64,000 bases of DNA from Platerodrilus igneus (taxonomy: Eukaryota > Arthropoda > Insecta > Coleoptera > Lycidae), in the NCBI GenBank assembly GCA_036346225.1, contig JARFIW010000139.1, positions 6,882,001-6,946,000 on the forward strand. Reading direction: 5' to 3'. A program made the translations under genes and the position numbers. Each line of letters begins with the position of its first letter. Within the stretch, counting starts at the first letter, position 1. Positions 1 through 10,311 of this stretch are shown piece by piece. The notes under the pieces are model-generated. The model was not told the DNA's origin, ran no database searches, and was given only the letters and a program-made list of their open reading frames with translations.

Positions 1-382
1 CGATAGTGATACTGCAGGTGGCAGGTCACAGACGGTTAAGATATCGCTATTACCTAGAAAGTGAGATTGTAACAATGTATAGAATTAAGAATAAACAAAC
101 ATGAGCTCTGCAAGTTTTCTCATAATTGTGAGGGGCAGGGACATTATAATTAGCCCGGGAGCCCCAAGACCCGGCAGTCAGTCAAAGTATTCAGCTTTAG
201 CATTGCAGTTTGCTTAGGCGACTCATAATAATTCAATTAAATCAGTTTATTTGGACTTAGAATAATTAATACCAGTTTGTCAAAATTCTATATTAATTTC
301 TGTTTAAGTTAAACCAATAAATTGCTACGAAGACGTGGAAATAGTTTTTAAAAACACCGCTCCCAAGACCTGAAACGTAACT
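1..382 (+). repeat. Gypsy-type LTR, 3' portion, plus strand (cut by window start)
   Basis: This stretch matches, in opposite orientation and with clear divergence, the LTRs at 1847-2411 and 17190-17752. Shared landmarks in the same order are CACTGCAG-like and CAGGTCACAG, AACAATGTAT, ATGAG-TCTGCAAGTT, a TATA-like ATTATAATTAGCCCGGGAGCCCC, TTCAGCTTTAGCATTGCAGTT and GGACTTAGAATAATT. It ends in GTAACT at 377-382, the terminal signature of this LTR family. No TGGCGCAG-like primer-binding site follows, so it is more likely a 3' LTR or a solo LTR than a 5' LTR. The body of its element, if any, lies outside the window to the left. Confidence 0.7.
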
Positions 383-1846
383 CGTGTACCTATTTTCAAG
401 TTAAAGCTTTTACTCTAAATGATAATATTCTAAAAATCATGTATTTTTTAATATTACTTCATCGCCGGGTATAATGGAAACGGGTGGGTTTACAGGAAAC
501 TGTTATCTAACATCTCTTGATAACTCGTCAAGATCTATATATTCCCAAATTTACGGTACTATATTCTGAAACACCCTGTATAATAAACTCTTCCAAACCT
601 ATTTCTGGTTTGTGCACATAATTGCGTTGGTTTCTTCTTAAAGTGAAATACCTCTACTAAGTTTAAAATACATTCATATCTTATCAGTAAAGCTGGTTAA
701 AAATTATTATTTTGGTATTAAATTAATATTCCCGTTGATTAAGAATCACATTAACTGTAAATAAACTTTTCAAAACAAAGTCGAGAGCTTGTCAAGTTGT
801 TGCTACACATTATTTCAGTTTTTGTTGCACCATACAGATTTCTAAAACTAGTAGACCGTGCACGCAGCATTCTTTGCAATTATTATCATTAACGCTTCAT
901 TTGCAACAGCGGCCTAAACAAACGACGGATACTTGCTATGCAAAATATTTCCTACAATCAATAACCGATCAAGATTCACAATCGTCGCTACATCCTCGAT
1001 ATATTAGTTTTGTCTGTAGTAGTGAACATCGTAGGTAGGAACAAGATGGGTTATAAAGAACGTAGGTTGGTAAGGCTGTAAAATAAATGTCTCATAAGTT
1101 GCAATTATCCTCGCTTAGTATACGTCCTCCCATTGTGCATTGTCGCCAACCTTGCAAAAATTATAATTAATATCCGTAAGAATCTAATCCTGATCTCATT
1201 ATAATTTGTTCGAATTTTTACAAGGTTGTAATTTAAAGTATACATTGATGCCTGATGCGAAAGGAATGAGGAATATCGCTTTCAAACAAATTTATGGTTA
1301 TGTGTAGGTTTGCTCTAGTTGATGCTGGCGCGCCCCAAGCTTATATCAGAGAGCCTTCGAAACGAACCACGCCCGACTACCGACCTACAAGTCATCTCGA
1401 TTTTTGTAGAAGAACTAGATTTAGTATACTATTACCTGGTATTGCTAACTTGTGAATACTACATATTAAACCGTTCGTTATTCGTTCATATGCTACTGTC
1501 ACTTTCTATTATTAAATCAAGCGTTTCTTTGCGTGCTTATTTGTTACAGAGTAACACGAATGCCGTTGGGCACGAACTACAATTTCAGTCTTTTATCAAA
1601 ATTTTTTCTGTTTTTCTTTGTATGCGTTTTTTAATTATCGACCTATATTTTAAGCTAAGGATCGTTGAATATTTAAATCTTGTGTAACCTTAAGTCTTAA
1701 ACAAAACAGAAATCTTGATCGCGTATAGCAACATTCACGCACAAATCTATAGCTTAATTAATCATTTAAAGGGGGGAACATTTTTCAAAAGAATTTTTTG
1801 AGCGGCTTTGTCTGGAACCAGGAGCCATTGTTTACCGATAGACGCG
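383..1846. other. Non-coding AT-rich spacer
   Basis: I see no convincing gene here. The longest ORF (1319-1687, 122 codons) has no recognisable motif and a composition like random AT-rich translation. A short CACCCTGTATA string at 574-584 resembles the terminus of mariner-type elements, but no partner end was found. Confidence 0.5.
1843..1846. repeat. Target-site duplication CGCG, left side of gypsy element
   Basis: CGCG directly precedes the LTR start AGTTA at 1847. The same CGCG follows the other LTR at 17753-17756. A 4-bp duplication is normal for gypsy-type integrases. Confidence 0.85.
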
Positions 1847-2411
1847 AGTTAAGGTTCTCGTGGCTGGGAGCGGCCTTTTTTAAAAAACTATTTCCAACTT
1901 CTTAACAAATTTATTTTTAATAATACAGAATTGATTTGGAATTTTGACAATCTTGAATTAAAATTATTCTAAGTCCGAAAATTATTATTAATTGTACTAA
2001 AATGAGTAATCTAACGAACCTGCAATGCTAAAGCTGAACGGTGGATTAATTGTCGTTGACTGGGGCTTCCGGGCTTTTTATAATATCTCTACCCCCTCAC
2101 ATGGCTGTGGGAACTTGCAGATTTCATGTCTGCTTACACTTAACTCTATTCATAAATACATTGTTGCGATCTTACATTCTAAGTAATCTTGGTACGTGAC
2201 CGTCGGTGACCGCGTGTGACCTGACATCTGCAGTGTCACTATCGTCTGTGCTACAAAGTAGCGCTTCCGTTCCCATGAACGTTAATAATCTGTATAAATT
2301 GTCCTCGATTTACTTTGTAGCACTTCACTTGGCACCTTCTTAATATTTTTAATAATTTCCTAGTTTATTCTATTTCTTTCTATATATAATTCAATTGGGG
2401 GATATATAACT
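1847..2411 (-). repeat. 3' LTR of minus-strand gypsy element
   Basis: 565 bp, nearly identical along its length to 17190-17752 apart from scattered substitutions and small indels. On the plus strand it begins AGTTA and ends TAACT, the inverted termini of gypsy-family LTRs. Read on the minus strand it carries a TATA-like TATTATAAAAAGCCCGG. Just inside the element, on the minus strand, GTCGGGAGG (plus 2412-2420 reversed) is a candidate polypurine tract, which marks this copy as the 3' LTR. Confidence 0.93.
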
Positions 2412-2429
2412 CCTCCCGACGTACATTAA

Positions 2430-4165
2430 AAATTAAGGGTTTTCCTTTTCTTTATTTTTAATTTAACAATTTCCTTTAATTTCATTTCTTAAAATTCATA
2501 CTTTCTAAGGGTACATTCGTTTCTTTGTTTACCTTGTTTGCCTTAAATCTAAAACTGTTTTCTTTATTTTTATATCTAATATACATTATGTAAATTACAT
2601 ACATGGTCAATAAATTGGTCAAAATAATTAATACAATTGTAATGTTATCGTAGTGCACTTTGGGCGTTTTAAGTTCGTTTAGGTGTTATTTATAATCTTC
2701 CATAAGTTTCATGGCGTGGTTGAGGTTGTCTAATTCCAGATGTTCAAGCTACATAAGTTTTGAAGTATTTCTTCGTCTTCGTCTTGCGTTATCTTGATTT
2801 GTAATTCGGGTAAATTTGCTAATTTCTTGGTTTGTACGGGATCTTGGTAGACTCTAAAAATTTCATTTTTTAAATTTAAATAACAATTTTCCTTAAGGGT
2901 GATTAATTTACTTCCGGTTAATGCTAAGTTGTTTTCGTCTTGATTACAATAGATTGTTGCTATTACTTCTGTGGGAAAAATGGCTATCCATTTATTTTCC
3001 GTTACTTTCTGGATTTTCATATTGGTGATTTGTACAGGTTTGGCTTCACAATTTTCGTAATGATTTGAAAATTTTAGTAGTTGTACTTCGCAAGGGCTGT
3101 CTTCTTGAATTGTTGTCGTTGTCAACGATTGGCATAAATATTGATTTGGTGTGATTTCATAGCATTTCTCGTTCGTATAACCATATCTTAGTTCATTTAA
3201 GTATAGGAATTTTGTTTTGGGTATAATAACTTGGTATGTGCTAGTCATTTTCATTGGAAAAGCAAATAAATGATAATAATTATAATTGTTAATCTTTACT
3301 ATTGGGATTTCTATCAAAAATGTTATGTCGTTATTTTTTACATGGCCTTTAACTAAAGCTATTATTTCGAATATTAAAATGTTTGACTCTACTAGGTAAT
3401 TTACTGTTGGTTATAAATGATCTAATTCTTAATAGTTTTCTGAATAAATCCATTGGTTCTATGATACTGGAATGTAGGGTATTTAATTTTGCAAATGTTA
3501 CTGCGTTTTCTAACGTGGCTAAAATTTGTTGAATTTAAGGTAAGGGTTGATTTTATTTGGGTGTATATTGTGTTAAATCTAATTAAATCTCGCATGCCTA
3601 AAATGGCTGTTTGTATGTTATTTTCAAGGGTTTGTATTCGATTGACTATACTATCTTGGTTTCTAACTAATTTTCTTAACGTTTCGTTGAATTTTATAAT
3701 CGTTGATTGAGTTAATGATATCTGGTTACTAATTATGGTTTTGATGGCGTTCTGATTTTCGATTAATTGTTGTATTGCGTTGTCATAACGTTCTGCGTCT
3801 TGATTGTCTAAGTTACCTGTTATTGCTTTTATTATGTTTCTTAATCCGTTAATTAGTCGTTAATTGTCGTTTTTTCTGTGGGTATTAGTCGGTTAAATTT
3901 GTTTTCTATGTTTCTCAAAATGCTTTCTCTTATGCTGTCATAGTTCATCATTTCTATCGCGTATTCTTTTCCGAATTTTGTTATGTCCATTGATTGTTTT
4001 ACTCGGTAATAATTATTTTTGATTATTTGAAATTCTTCTTTCAGTTCCGTTAAGTCAAATTTTTGTGCAAAGGTCCAATAATCTATGGTGTTCTGCATAT
4101 TGCCTAATTTTATTGGTATTATACCGGGGTTATTTTTTTATGTCTTCAATAATGATTTCGGTGTC
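2430..4165 (-). pseudogene. env: env-like gene remnant of the gypsy element
   Basis: Downstream of pol on the minus strand lie two open stretches, 3853-4098 (81 codons) and 2730-3317 (195 codons), with broken sequence between and after them. The first has a short aromatic segment near its start and ends where a stop interrupts the frame. The second carries several cysteines and a pattern I associate with the C-terminal half of gypsy-type, baculovirus-F-like envelope proteins. After a stop at 2730 a hydrophobic run encoded around 2590-2660 looks like the membrane anchor, followed by a short basic tail. At least three in-frame stops or frame changes split it, so no envelope protein can be made. 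The assignment rests on position and general resemblance. Confidence 0.72.
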
Positions 4166-4185
4166 CGTTCTACCTGGGTGGAGGT

Positions 4186-4945
4186 TTACGGTAAGGGTAA
4201 TGGTTGTCCATCTAAAAGTACAGGGTGTCTTAAATTTTTCAGGTGAATATATTTCGTTATCTTGCCGTTGTCTACTACGGCTATGTTTTTGTCCGACATT
4301 CTTTTGATTTTAAAGGGGCCTAAATTTCTAGGTGCTGTTTTGTGTCGTTTGCTTTGAAAGTTTTTTTCGTACACGGTTTGTCCTATTAAAAATTTATTTA
4401 CGTCGGTATTTTTATTACGGGTTGTAGTAATGCGTTCTTTGTCGTTATCTAATTTATCCTTTACTTTGTCATAAGTTATTTTTAGCTTTTCTTTATGGTC
4501 TTTGGCGTATTGCTGATACACTTCTTTGTTATAATGTATGTCATAAGGGTTGCGTGAATCTGAATGTTCTAGGGTTAATTCTAATGGTGTAAAATTGGTT
4601 GATGAGTGAATTGTGTTATTATAGGCGATTAATGCGTATGACATTAAATTAGTTATATGTTCTTTCTTGTATGTTATTCCTAATAATCTTATTTGTTCAA
4701 ACAGGGTTGAATGTAGTCTTTCGATTAGTCCGTTGGATTCAGGGTGGTTTTCAGTTATGAAATGAATTTTTATCTTGTGTAATTCCAAAGTATTTTGTAT
4801 TGTTTCATTTTTAAATGCGCTACCGTTATCTAACGTTATTGTTTCGGGCGTTCCATAAAATGTAAAATAATGTAAAAATCCTTAAGTTACGTCAATGCTA
4901 TTTTTAAAGGTGGTTGGTATTGCTTGGCCTATTTTTGTAAATGCG
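4186..4945 (-). pseudogene. pol: Integrase C-terminal part (gypsy pol), split by LINE insertion
   Basis: The open part (4186-4788, 200 codons) contains ESNGLIERLHS, the segment holding the third catalytic residue of retroviral-type integrases, and further on a GPF-type C-terminal motif (NLGPFKIKRM). Upstream to 4945 the reading continues through the second catalytic aspartate (LDNGSAF) and DAFTKIGQAIP, but two stops lie in it. The N-terminal zinc-binding part is on the other side of the LINE, at 10312-10480. About ten codons between the halves are missing. Confidence 0.88.
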
Positions 4946-5580
4946 TCTTAATTTACAGTAGTTATAATTAATTGCAAGTTGTTTTTCATATTAAATAATC
5001 AACAGTTTATAACTTAATAGTATATAACTTAAAAATATAAACTACATAATTCATTTACTCTTTTAAACATCCTATCCTATAAAGTATACAACCATCATTT
5101 AATTATAAATTCAGTTTAAATTAAGTAAAAACATATTTATTATAAATTAATCCACTTTTATTTCTAGAAATTACGTTGATTATTTAAATTTACATGAAAA
5201 ATTCTGCTACTTTATACCTACTAAGAATAACACTATGTTTTATGCAGCTCAACCCTCCCTTTTAGAAACTAATAAACTAATATGTTGAACCCCGCACAAT
5301 AATTACAGAATAGTAGTAAATATAATTATAGATGTATTTAGTATCAATCAAAGGTTTCTGTCGATGCTTTGACTTAAGCAGAATTTAAGCAAAATATGCA
5401 GGTCATGAGTTTTTGTACTAGCTAGCATAATGAACATTAAGGAACATCTTTAATGAGGTTTTTAATGTTTTCATGTTTGAGAATCTTTTGCAATCTTCTG
5501 GTAGTTCGTTAAAAATTTTTGGAACAATATAAGAAAGTGTATTTTTTCCATATTTTTTTAAAATAATAGGTAGTTCGTAA
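4946..5580 (-). repeat. Inverted duplicate of the LINE 3' end, left arm
   Basis: Reverse complement of 9563-10194 at roughly 96-97 percent identity by eye. It spans the last ~110 bp of the RT ORF plus most of the 3' UTR. It stops about 65 bp before the trinucleotide tail, so it lacks the normal LINE 3' terminus. The inner junction falls inside the RT C-terminal coding sequence (GTTACGAACTACC on both arms). Confidence 0.9.
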
Positions 5581-5749
5581 CGACTTCGCGCTCAACCTCC
5601 GACCCGATCGGACGTTATTAGCGTGTGCTCCGCGAATTAACAAATAAATAGTATCATACGGTTAATTGTATATAAATTTAGCATTAAGTATTGTCGTTGG
5701 TTATGAACAGTTAGTGTAGTACCCTTTCGTTAATTACCCGCACATAAAA
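5581..5749 (+). promoter_or_regulatory. LINE 5' leader, likely internal promoter region
   Basis: A short CpG-rich block (5584-5640, with CGCGCTCAACC and CCCGATCGGACG) stands out from the AT-rich surroundings and directly precedes ORF1. Internal promoters at the 5' end are usual for LINEs. No TATA box is visible. The exact element start is inferred from the junction with the inverted arm. Confidence 0.45.
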
Positions 5750-6436
5750 ATGAGCAAAACTAAGTGTAACTCGTGTGATAAGTCAATTGCAGATGGAAAG
5801 CACCTTATATGCAGTGTTTGCGGAAATACGTTATGCATTGCTTGCTCTGGAATGTCAGAACATACGTTTGCAAAATTTTCAACTGCAAAAAGAGCTTTAT
5901 GGCGTTGCAAAAATTGGAGAGGGGATGAAGGAAGCTTGAAGGTTCCAAGCGAAACAACAACATACGAAGCCGATGAGGTAAAGAAAATGTTTTATTCAAT
6001 ATCGAGGCAACTTGCAGAATACAAAAAAGCATTAGATAGTATAAGTGATGATTATAAAGGTTTGGCTAACTTATACGAAGGTCTAAAAGAGGAAGTGGTT
6101 TCCTTGAGGAAAGACAATGCCGAGTTAAAAGCAAGACTTTCCAAAGTACTCGAGGTAAACAAGCAAAATGACAATAAAATTATGGATCTAGAAATACGCG
6201 TAAATGTGTTAGAACAACAAGGCAGATGTCTCAATTTTGAAATTCATGGTCTGGAACCGATTCCGGGGGAAGCGGATGAAAATTATAAAAAGTTAAGATT
6301 ATCAGTAATCAAACTAGTGGACACGCTGACTGTCGAAATTGTAGGGTCAGATATACAAGTCGCTCACAGATTACCAAGAAAGCGTCCAGACGCTATTCCA
6401 TCGGTAATTGTACGCTGCTCGTCCCAGCAAATTTAG
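5750..6436 (+). pseudogene. LINE ORF1: PHD-like zinc finger plus coiled coil
   Basis: 228 codons open. Residues 7-55 show a PHD-type cysteine series (CNSCDKSIADG, CSVCGNTLCIACSGM, WRCKNW), as in ORF1 proteins of CR1/Jockey-like LINEs. Residues 80-155 are heptad-rich and predicted coiled coil (YKGLANLYEGLKEEVVSL, then KARLSKVLEVN). The C-terminal domain, with GLEPIPGE and VAHRLPRK, is cut by a TAG at 6434-6436. Similar sequence continues in frame-shifted form to about 6691, so the real protein was around 310 residues. Such ORF1 proteins bind the element RNA and assist retrotransposition. Confidence 0.8.
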
Positions 6437-6748
6437 GATAAAATACTGGCTAAAAGAAAGACTATTATTACGAATAATGAAATTTTGAATAATAGAAGCG
6501 ATAGAAGGTTAATATTGTTTGAAACCTAACACCATACTATAAGCGATTGTTGTGGTTAGCGAAGTCGCAAGCTGGTGATAAAGGTTGGAAGTTTGTATGG
6601 TTCAAATTTAGAAAATTATTGGCAAAAAAAGCTACTGACAGTCCAGGCGTTCTCAGAATTAATACTGAAAACGATTTAGAAAAGATGGTTTAATAAACAG
6701 GTAGTGTAGTGGATTTAGTAAGTATAGTAAGCATAAACATTTGTACAA

Positions 6749-9672
6749 TTGTTAAAATTCGATTCGAATAACGACAGGTTTTACCAAAACAATACAATTC
6801 GTTTTCAATCTTTTATTAGTATATTAGATTGGAATAAGGAAAAGAACGCACATGTAAGTAATAATGACAATAATTGCACCGATTTATCGCTAGTATCATT
6901 GAATATTAATGGCATAAAATCCCACTTTGATGAATTCCAAACATATGTCTCACAATCTACATTTAACGTTATTGTACTAATTGAAGTAAAAGTTAAGGCA
7001 GATGAGCTATCAGCGTTTAATATCTTAGGATATAAAATGTTCTATAAGTTACGTACACGTATGGGAGGAGGTGGTGTTATCGTGTACATTGCAAACAATA
7101 TAATCTTTATTGAAAATAAATATAATACCTTAAGTTACGAGTCATTAGAAGGAACAATGAATGTAAGTACAGGAAATAAATTTAAAATTATAATCGTGTA
7201 TAGGCCACCAAATAATAGCATTGTAGAATTTTTAAAGGAGTTTGGGAACCACATAAATAATTCTTTGATATACAAAAATATCATTTTAGCTGGTGATATG
7301 AATATTAACCTCGATCAACCGGATAGCAATATTATTGAGTATGAAGCGCTATTAAATTCCGAAGGATTTAATAGATGCTTATTAGGATATACAAGGAAAG
7401 CTTTTTATCGCGAAAGTTTAGTACAAACAAGCATAGATCATATCTTTATTCGGGGTGTTTATGATAGTGTGCTCTCGGGGGTTATCCACACTAGAATTTC
7501 CGATCACTACATGCTTGTTACTCACTTAATTTTTAAGGGTATCAATGTACCATCAGCTTGTTTAGAAGCAATTAGAAATGAATCTTATATAAGACGTCAA
7601 CTACTTAATAGGGATTTTAGTTCCTTAAACGAAATTAATGATCCGGTCTATCTGTATAAAAAAAATACCATCTATTTAATAATATTTATAAAACAAGTAA
7701 CTTCGTCGAACCATCAGCAAAGAACAAAACGAACCTAACAAGATACGTAACCAAAAAGGAATGGATGACTCTCGAGCTAGTTAAACAAATAGAATTTAGG
7801 GATAAATTATTTCGTAAATGGACACAAACTAAGTTACAATTGCATAGGGAAGAGTATAATCGTCATAGAAATTGGCTAATATCTCAAATTAGAAAACAAA
7901 AGCACAAATATTACAGTGAACGTTTTGGTAATTTACAATCTGACACGCAGTTCATTTGACATAAAATAAATAAATTAATTAGACAAAAAGATAAACGCTC
8001 AGTGGATGACGTTATAAAACAAGCGAGACTGAACCAAAATAATGATTGTATAGCAAATGAGTTTGGTACTTTCTTTTACAATGCTGTATATTCCACAAGA
8101 CACGACTGTTCATCAAAATTTATCAACTTAAACACTATGACCAATATCCCAAATTGTAGCATATTGTTAAAATATACTAGCTTTGAATTTGTGAACAGGG
8201 AACTTTCAAAAATGAAGAAAAATAAATCCTCGGATATGATCAAATCAGAGCAAAGACATTTTACTAGTAAAACCGAAATGGTACCAATAATAGTAAGGTT
8301 AATTAACACAATTATTAAAACTACAGTTGTACCAAATTCTTTGAAAATCTCTATTGTTAGACCTATTTATAAGAAAGGAAGTTACTTGGAGTGTGCTAAT
8401 TATCGACCAATATCAATACTACCGATATTAGAAAAACTTTTTGAAAAACATATTTCGGAACAAGTTAATACCTTTTTAGAAGCTAACTCAGTAATCACGA
8501 AAGAACAATACGGGTTTGTTAAAGGATTAGGCACAAATAAGTTGCTATCGGATTTTGCTGATTATGTGTATAGTAAACTAAAAGATAGTTTACACGTTTT
8601 GTGTTTATTTATAGACTATTCCAAGGCTTTTGAACTTATTGAACATGGAATACTACTAAAAAAATTGGAACAGTTGGGCTTTGGTGGGAAAACACTGGTG
8701 TTATTTTCAAACTATTTACAATATCGTCACTTTGTTGTAAAGATAAAAGATTCTTATAGTCAAGAATTTGAGCAAAATTTTGGTGTACCGCAGGGGTCTG
8801 TATTAGGATCAATCCTGTTTCTTCTATACATTAATGACCTTCCTCAAGTCATACAAACAAGTACAATATATATGTTTGCGGATGATATTTTAATAGTTTC
8901 GGTGCATAAAAATTTACATGTTGCCAAAAAAATTTTGCAATTAGATATGGATAACACAGCTATGTGGTCACACGACAACTTTTTAGTCATCAATAAACAA
9001 AAAACGAAATTTATGCACATAACAACACCTTATACGCAAAAGGATAGCGTGGACATTGTCCTGCATTGTTGTAAATGTTTCCAGCTGAAAAAAATAAAAG
9101 GATTTACAGCATGTTTTTCTGAATGTAATGCTATTACGCAATGTAATACATACCAATATCTAGAGGTAACGGTAGATCACTACTTTCGTTGGGATTCACA
9201 CATATCAAACGTGTGTAAAAAATTAAACCATGTCCTAGTTAAATTGTACTATATAAAGCCAATGGTTGCCTATAAAATAAGAAGAATCATTTATGTCGCT
9301 TTAGCAGAGTCCGTATTGCGATACGGGCTGGATGCATGGGGCTTTGCTAGTAAGGCTTATCTAAACCGAATTATAAAAATCCAAAAAAAATTATTAAAAT
9401 TAGTTTACGGCAAAGGGACTACATTTACTTTTCAGGAACTGTTAAAAGAATGCGATTTGCTTAGTGTATACGGATTATTTTTCTATAAATTGATTATGAA
9501 TAATTATTTTAAAGACACATATTTAGTAAAAGGCGCCCATATATATGATACAAGATCTAATAGTTACGAACTACCTATTATTTTAAACAAATATGGAAAA
9601 ATACACTTTCTTATATTGTTCCAAAAATTTTTAACGAACTACCAGAAGATTGCAAAAGATTCTCAAGTATGA
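6749..9672 (+). pseudogene. LINE ORF2: AP-like endonuclease and reverse transcriptase
   Basis: The endonuclease part (6749-7660) shows SLNINGIKSHFDEF, a glycine-rich GGGGVIVYI, the VYRPPN motif, LAGDMNINLD and a C-terminal SDHYMLV histidine motif. The RT part (8002-9672, 556 codons) shows IVRPIYKKGS, YRPISILPILEKLFE, the EQYGFVKG motif, FIDYSKAF, GVPQGSVLGSILFLLYIND and the catalytic MFADDIL. The frame shifts by one base around the A-run at 7667-7675. In the new frame a TGA at 7957-7959 stops it before the RT. One polypeptide of about 970 residues was therefore ancestral, and this copy is inactive. The RT pattern fits the CR1/Jockey group; finer placement needs a tree. Confidence 0.87.
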
Positions 9673-10194
9673 AAACATTAAAAACCTCAGATGTTCTTTA
9701 ATGTTCATTATGCTAGCTAGCACAAAAACTCATGACCTGCAAATTTTGCTTAAATTCTGCTTAAATCAAAGCATCGGCAGAAACCTTTGATTGATACTAA
9801 ATACATCTATAAGTGTATTTACTACTATTCTGTAATTATTGTGCGGGGTTCAAAATATTAGTTTATTAGTTTCTAAAAGGGAGGGTTGAGCTGCATAAAA
9901 CATAGTGTTAAGTTCTTAGTAGGTATAAAGTAGCAGAATTTTTCATGTAAATTTAAATAATCAACGTAATTTCTAGGAATAAAAGTGGATTAATTTATAA
10001 TAAATAATTTTTTACTTAATTTAAACTGAATTTATAATTAAATGATGGTTGTATACTTTATAGGATAGGATGTTTAAAAGAGTAAATGAATTATGTAGTT
10101 TATATTTTTAAGTTATGTACTATTAAGTTATAAACTGTTGATTATTTAATATGAAAAACAACTTGCAATTAATTATAACTACTGTAAATTAAGA
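9563..10194 (+). repeat. LINE 3' end, right arm of the inverted duplication
   Basis: RT C-terminus and 3' UTR in the element's own orientation. It is followed by about 63 bp of unique 3' terminus absent from the left arm and then the trinucleotide tail. It matches 4946-5580 in reverse complement. Confidence 0.9.
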
Positions 10195-10255
10195 TGTACA
10201 CCTGGTCAAGCAACCGCGGTTGCTTTAGGTGAAGTTCAAAAGGATGCAAATAAAG

Positions 10256-10257
<2 letters not shown>

Positions 10258-10294
<37 letters not shown>

Positions 10295-10311
10295 TACTAC
10301 TACTACTACTA
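10258..10311 (+). repeat. (TTA)n(CTA)n trinucleotide tail of the LINE
   Basis: About 12 TTA units followed by six CTA units directly follow AATAAAGAT. Many CR1/Jockey-like LINEs end in a simple-repeat tail. Gypsy pol resumes at once after it (AAAGTATCGG, reverse strand). Confidence 0.9.

Larger units (their letters stand above)
4946..10311 (+). mobile_element. CR1/Jockey-like non-LTR retrotransposon inserted in gypsy integrase, with inverted 3'-end duplicate
   Basis: From left to right: an inverted copy of the element's own 3' end (4946-5580), a CpG-rich 5' leader (about 5581-5749), ORF1, ORF2 with endonuclease and RT, a 3' UTR (9673-10257) and a TTA/CTA trinucleotide tail (10258-10311). It lies in the gypsy integrase between HADTL and DAFTKI codons, in the opposite orientation to gypsy. 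ORF1 and ORF2 carry stops and frameshifts, so it is dead. The inverted duplicate at the left is not explained by ordinary target-primed reverse transcription. Confidence 0.88.

Noticed and set aside
574..584. CACCCTGTATA as the end of a second mariner-type element
   Set aside because: No partner terminus or transposase within several kb; too short to support.
1319..1687. 122-codon ORF near the left end
   Set aside because: No motif, no neighbours, and composition like translated AT-rich spacer; length is not remarkable by chance in this window.
6749..7738. A stand-alone host AP endonuclease gene
   Set aside because: It continues, after a frameshift, into the LINE reverse transcriptase and is preceded by LINE ORF1.
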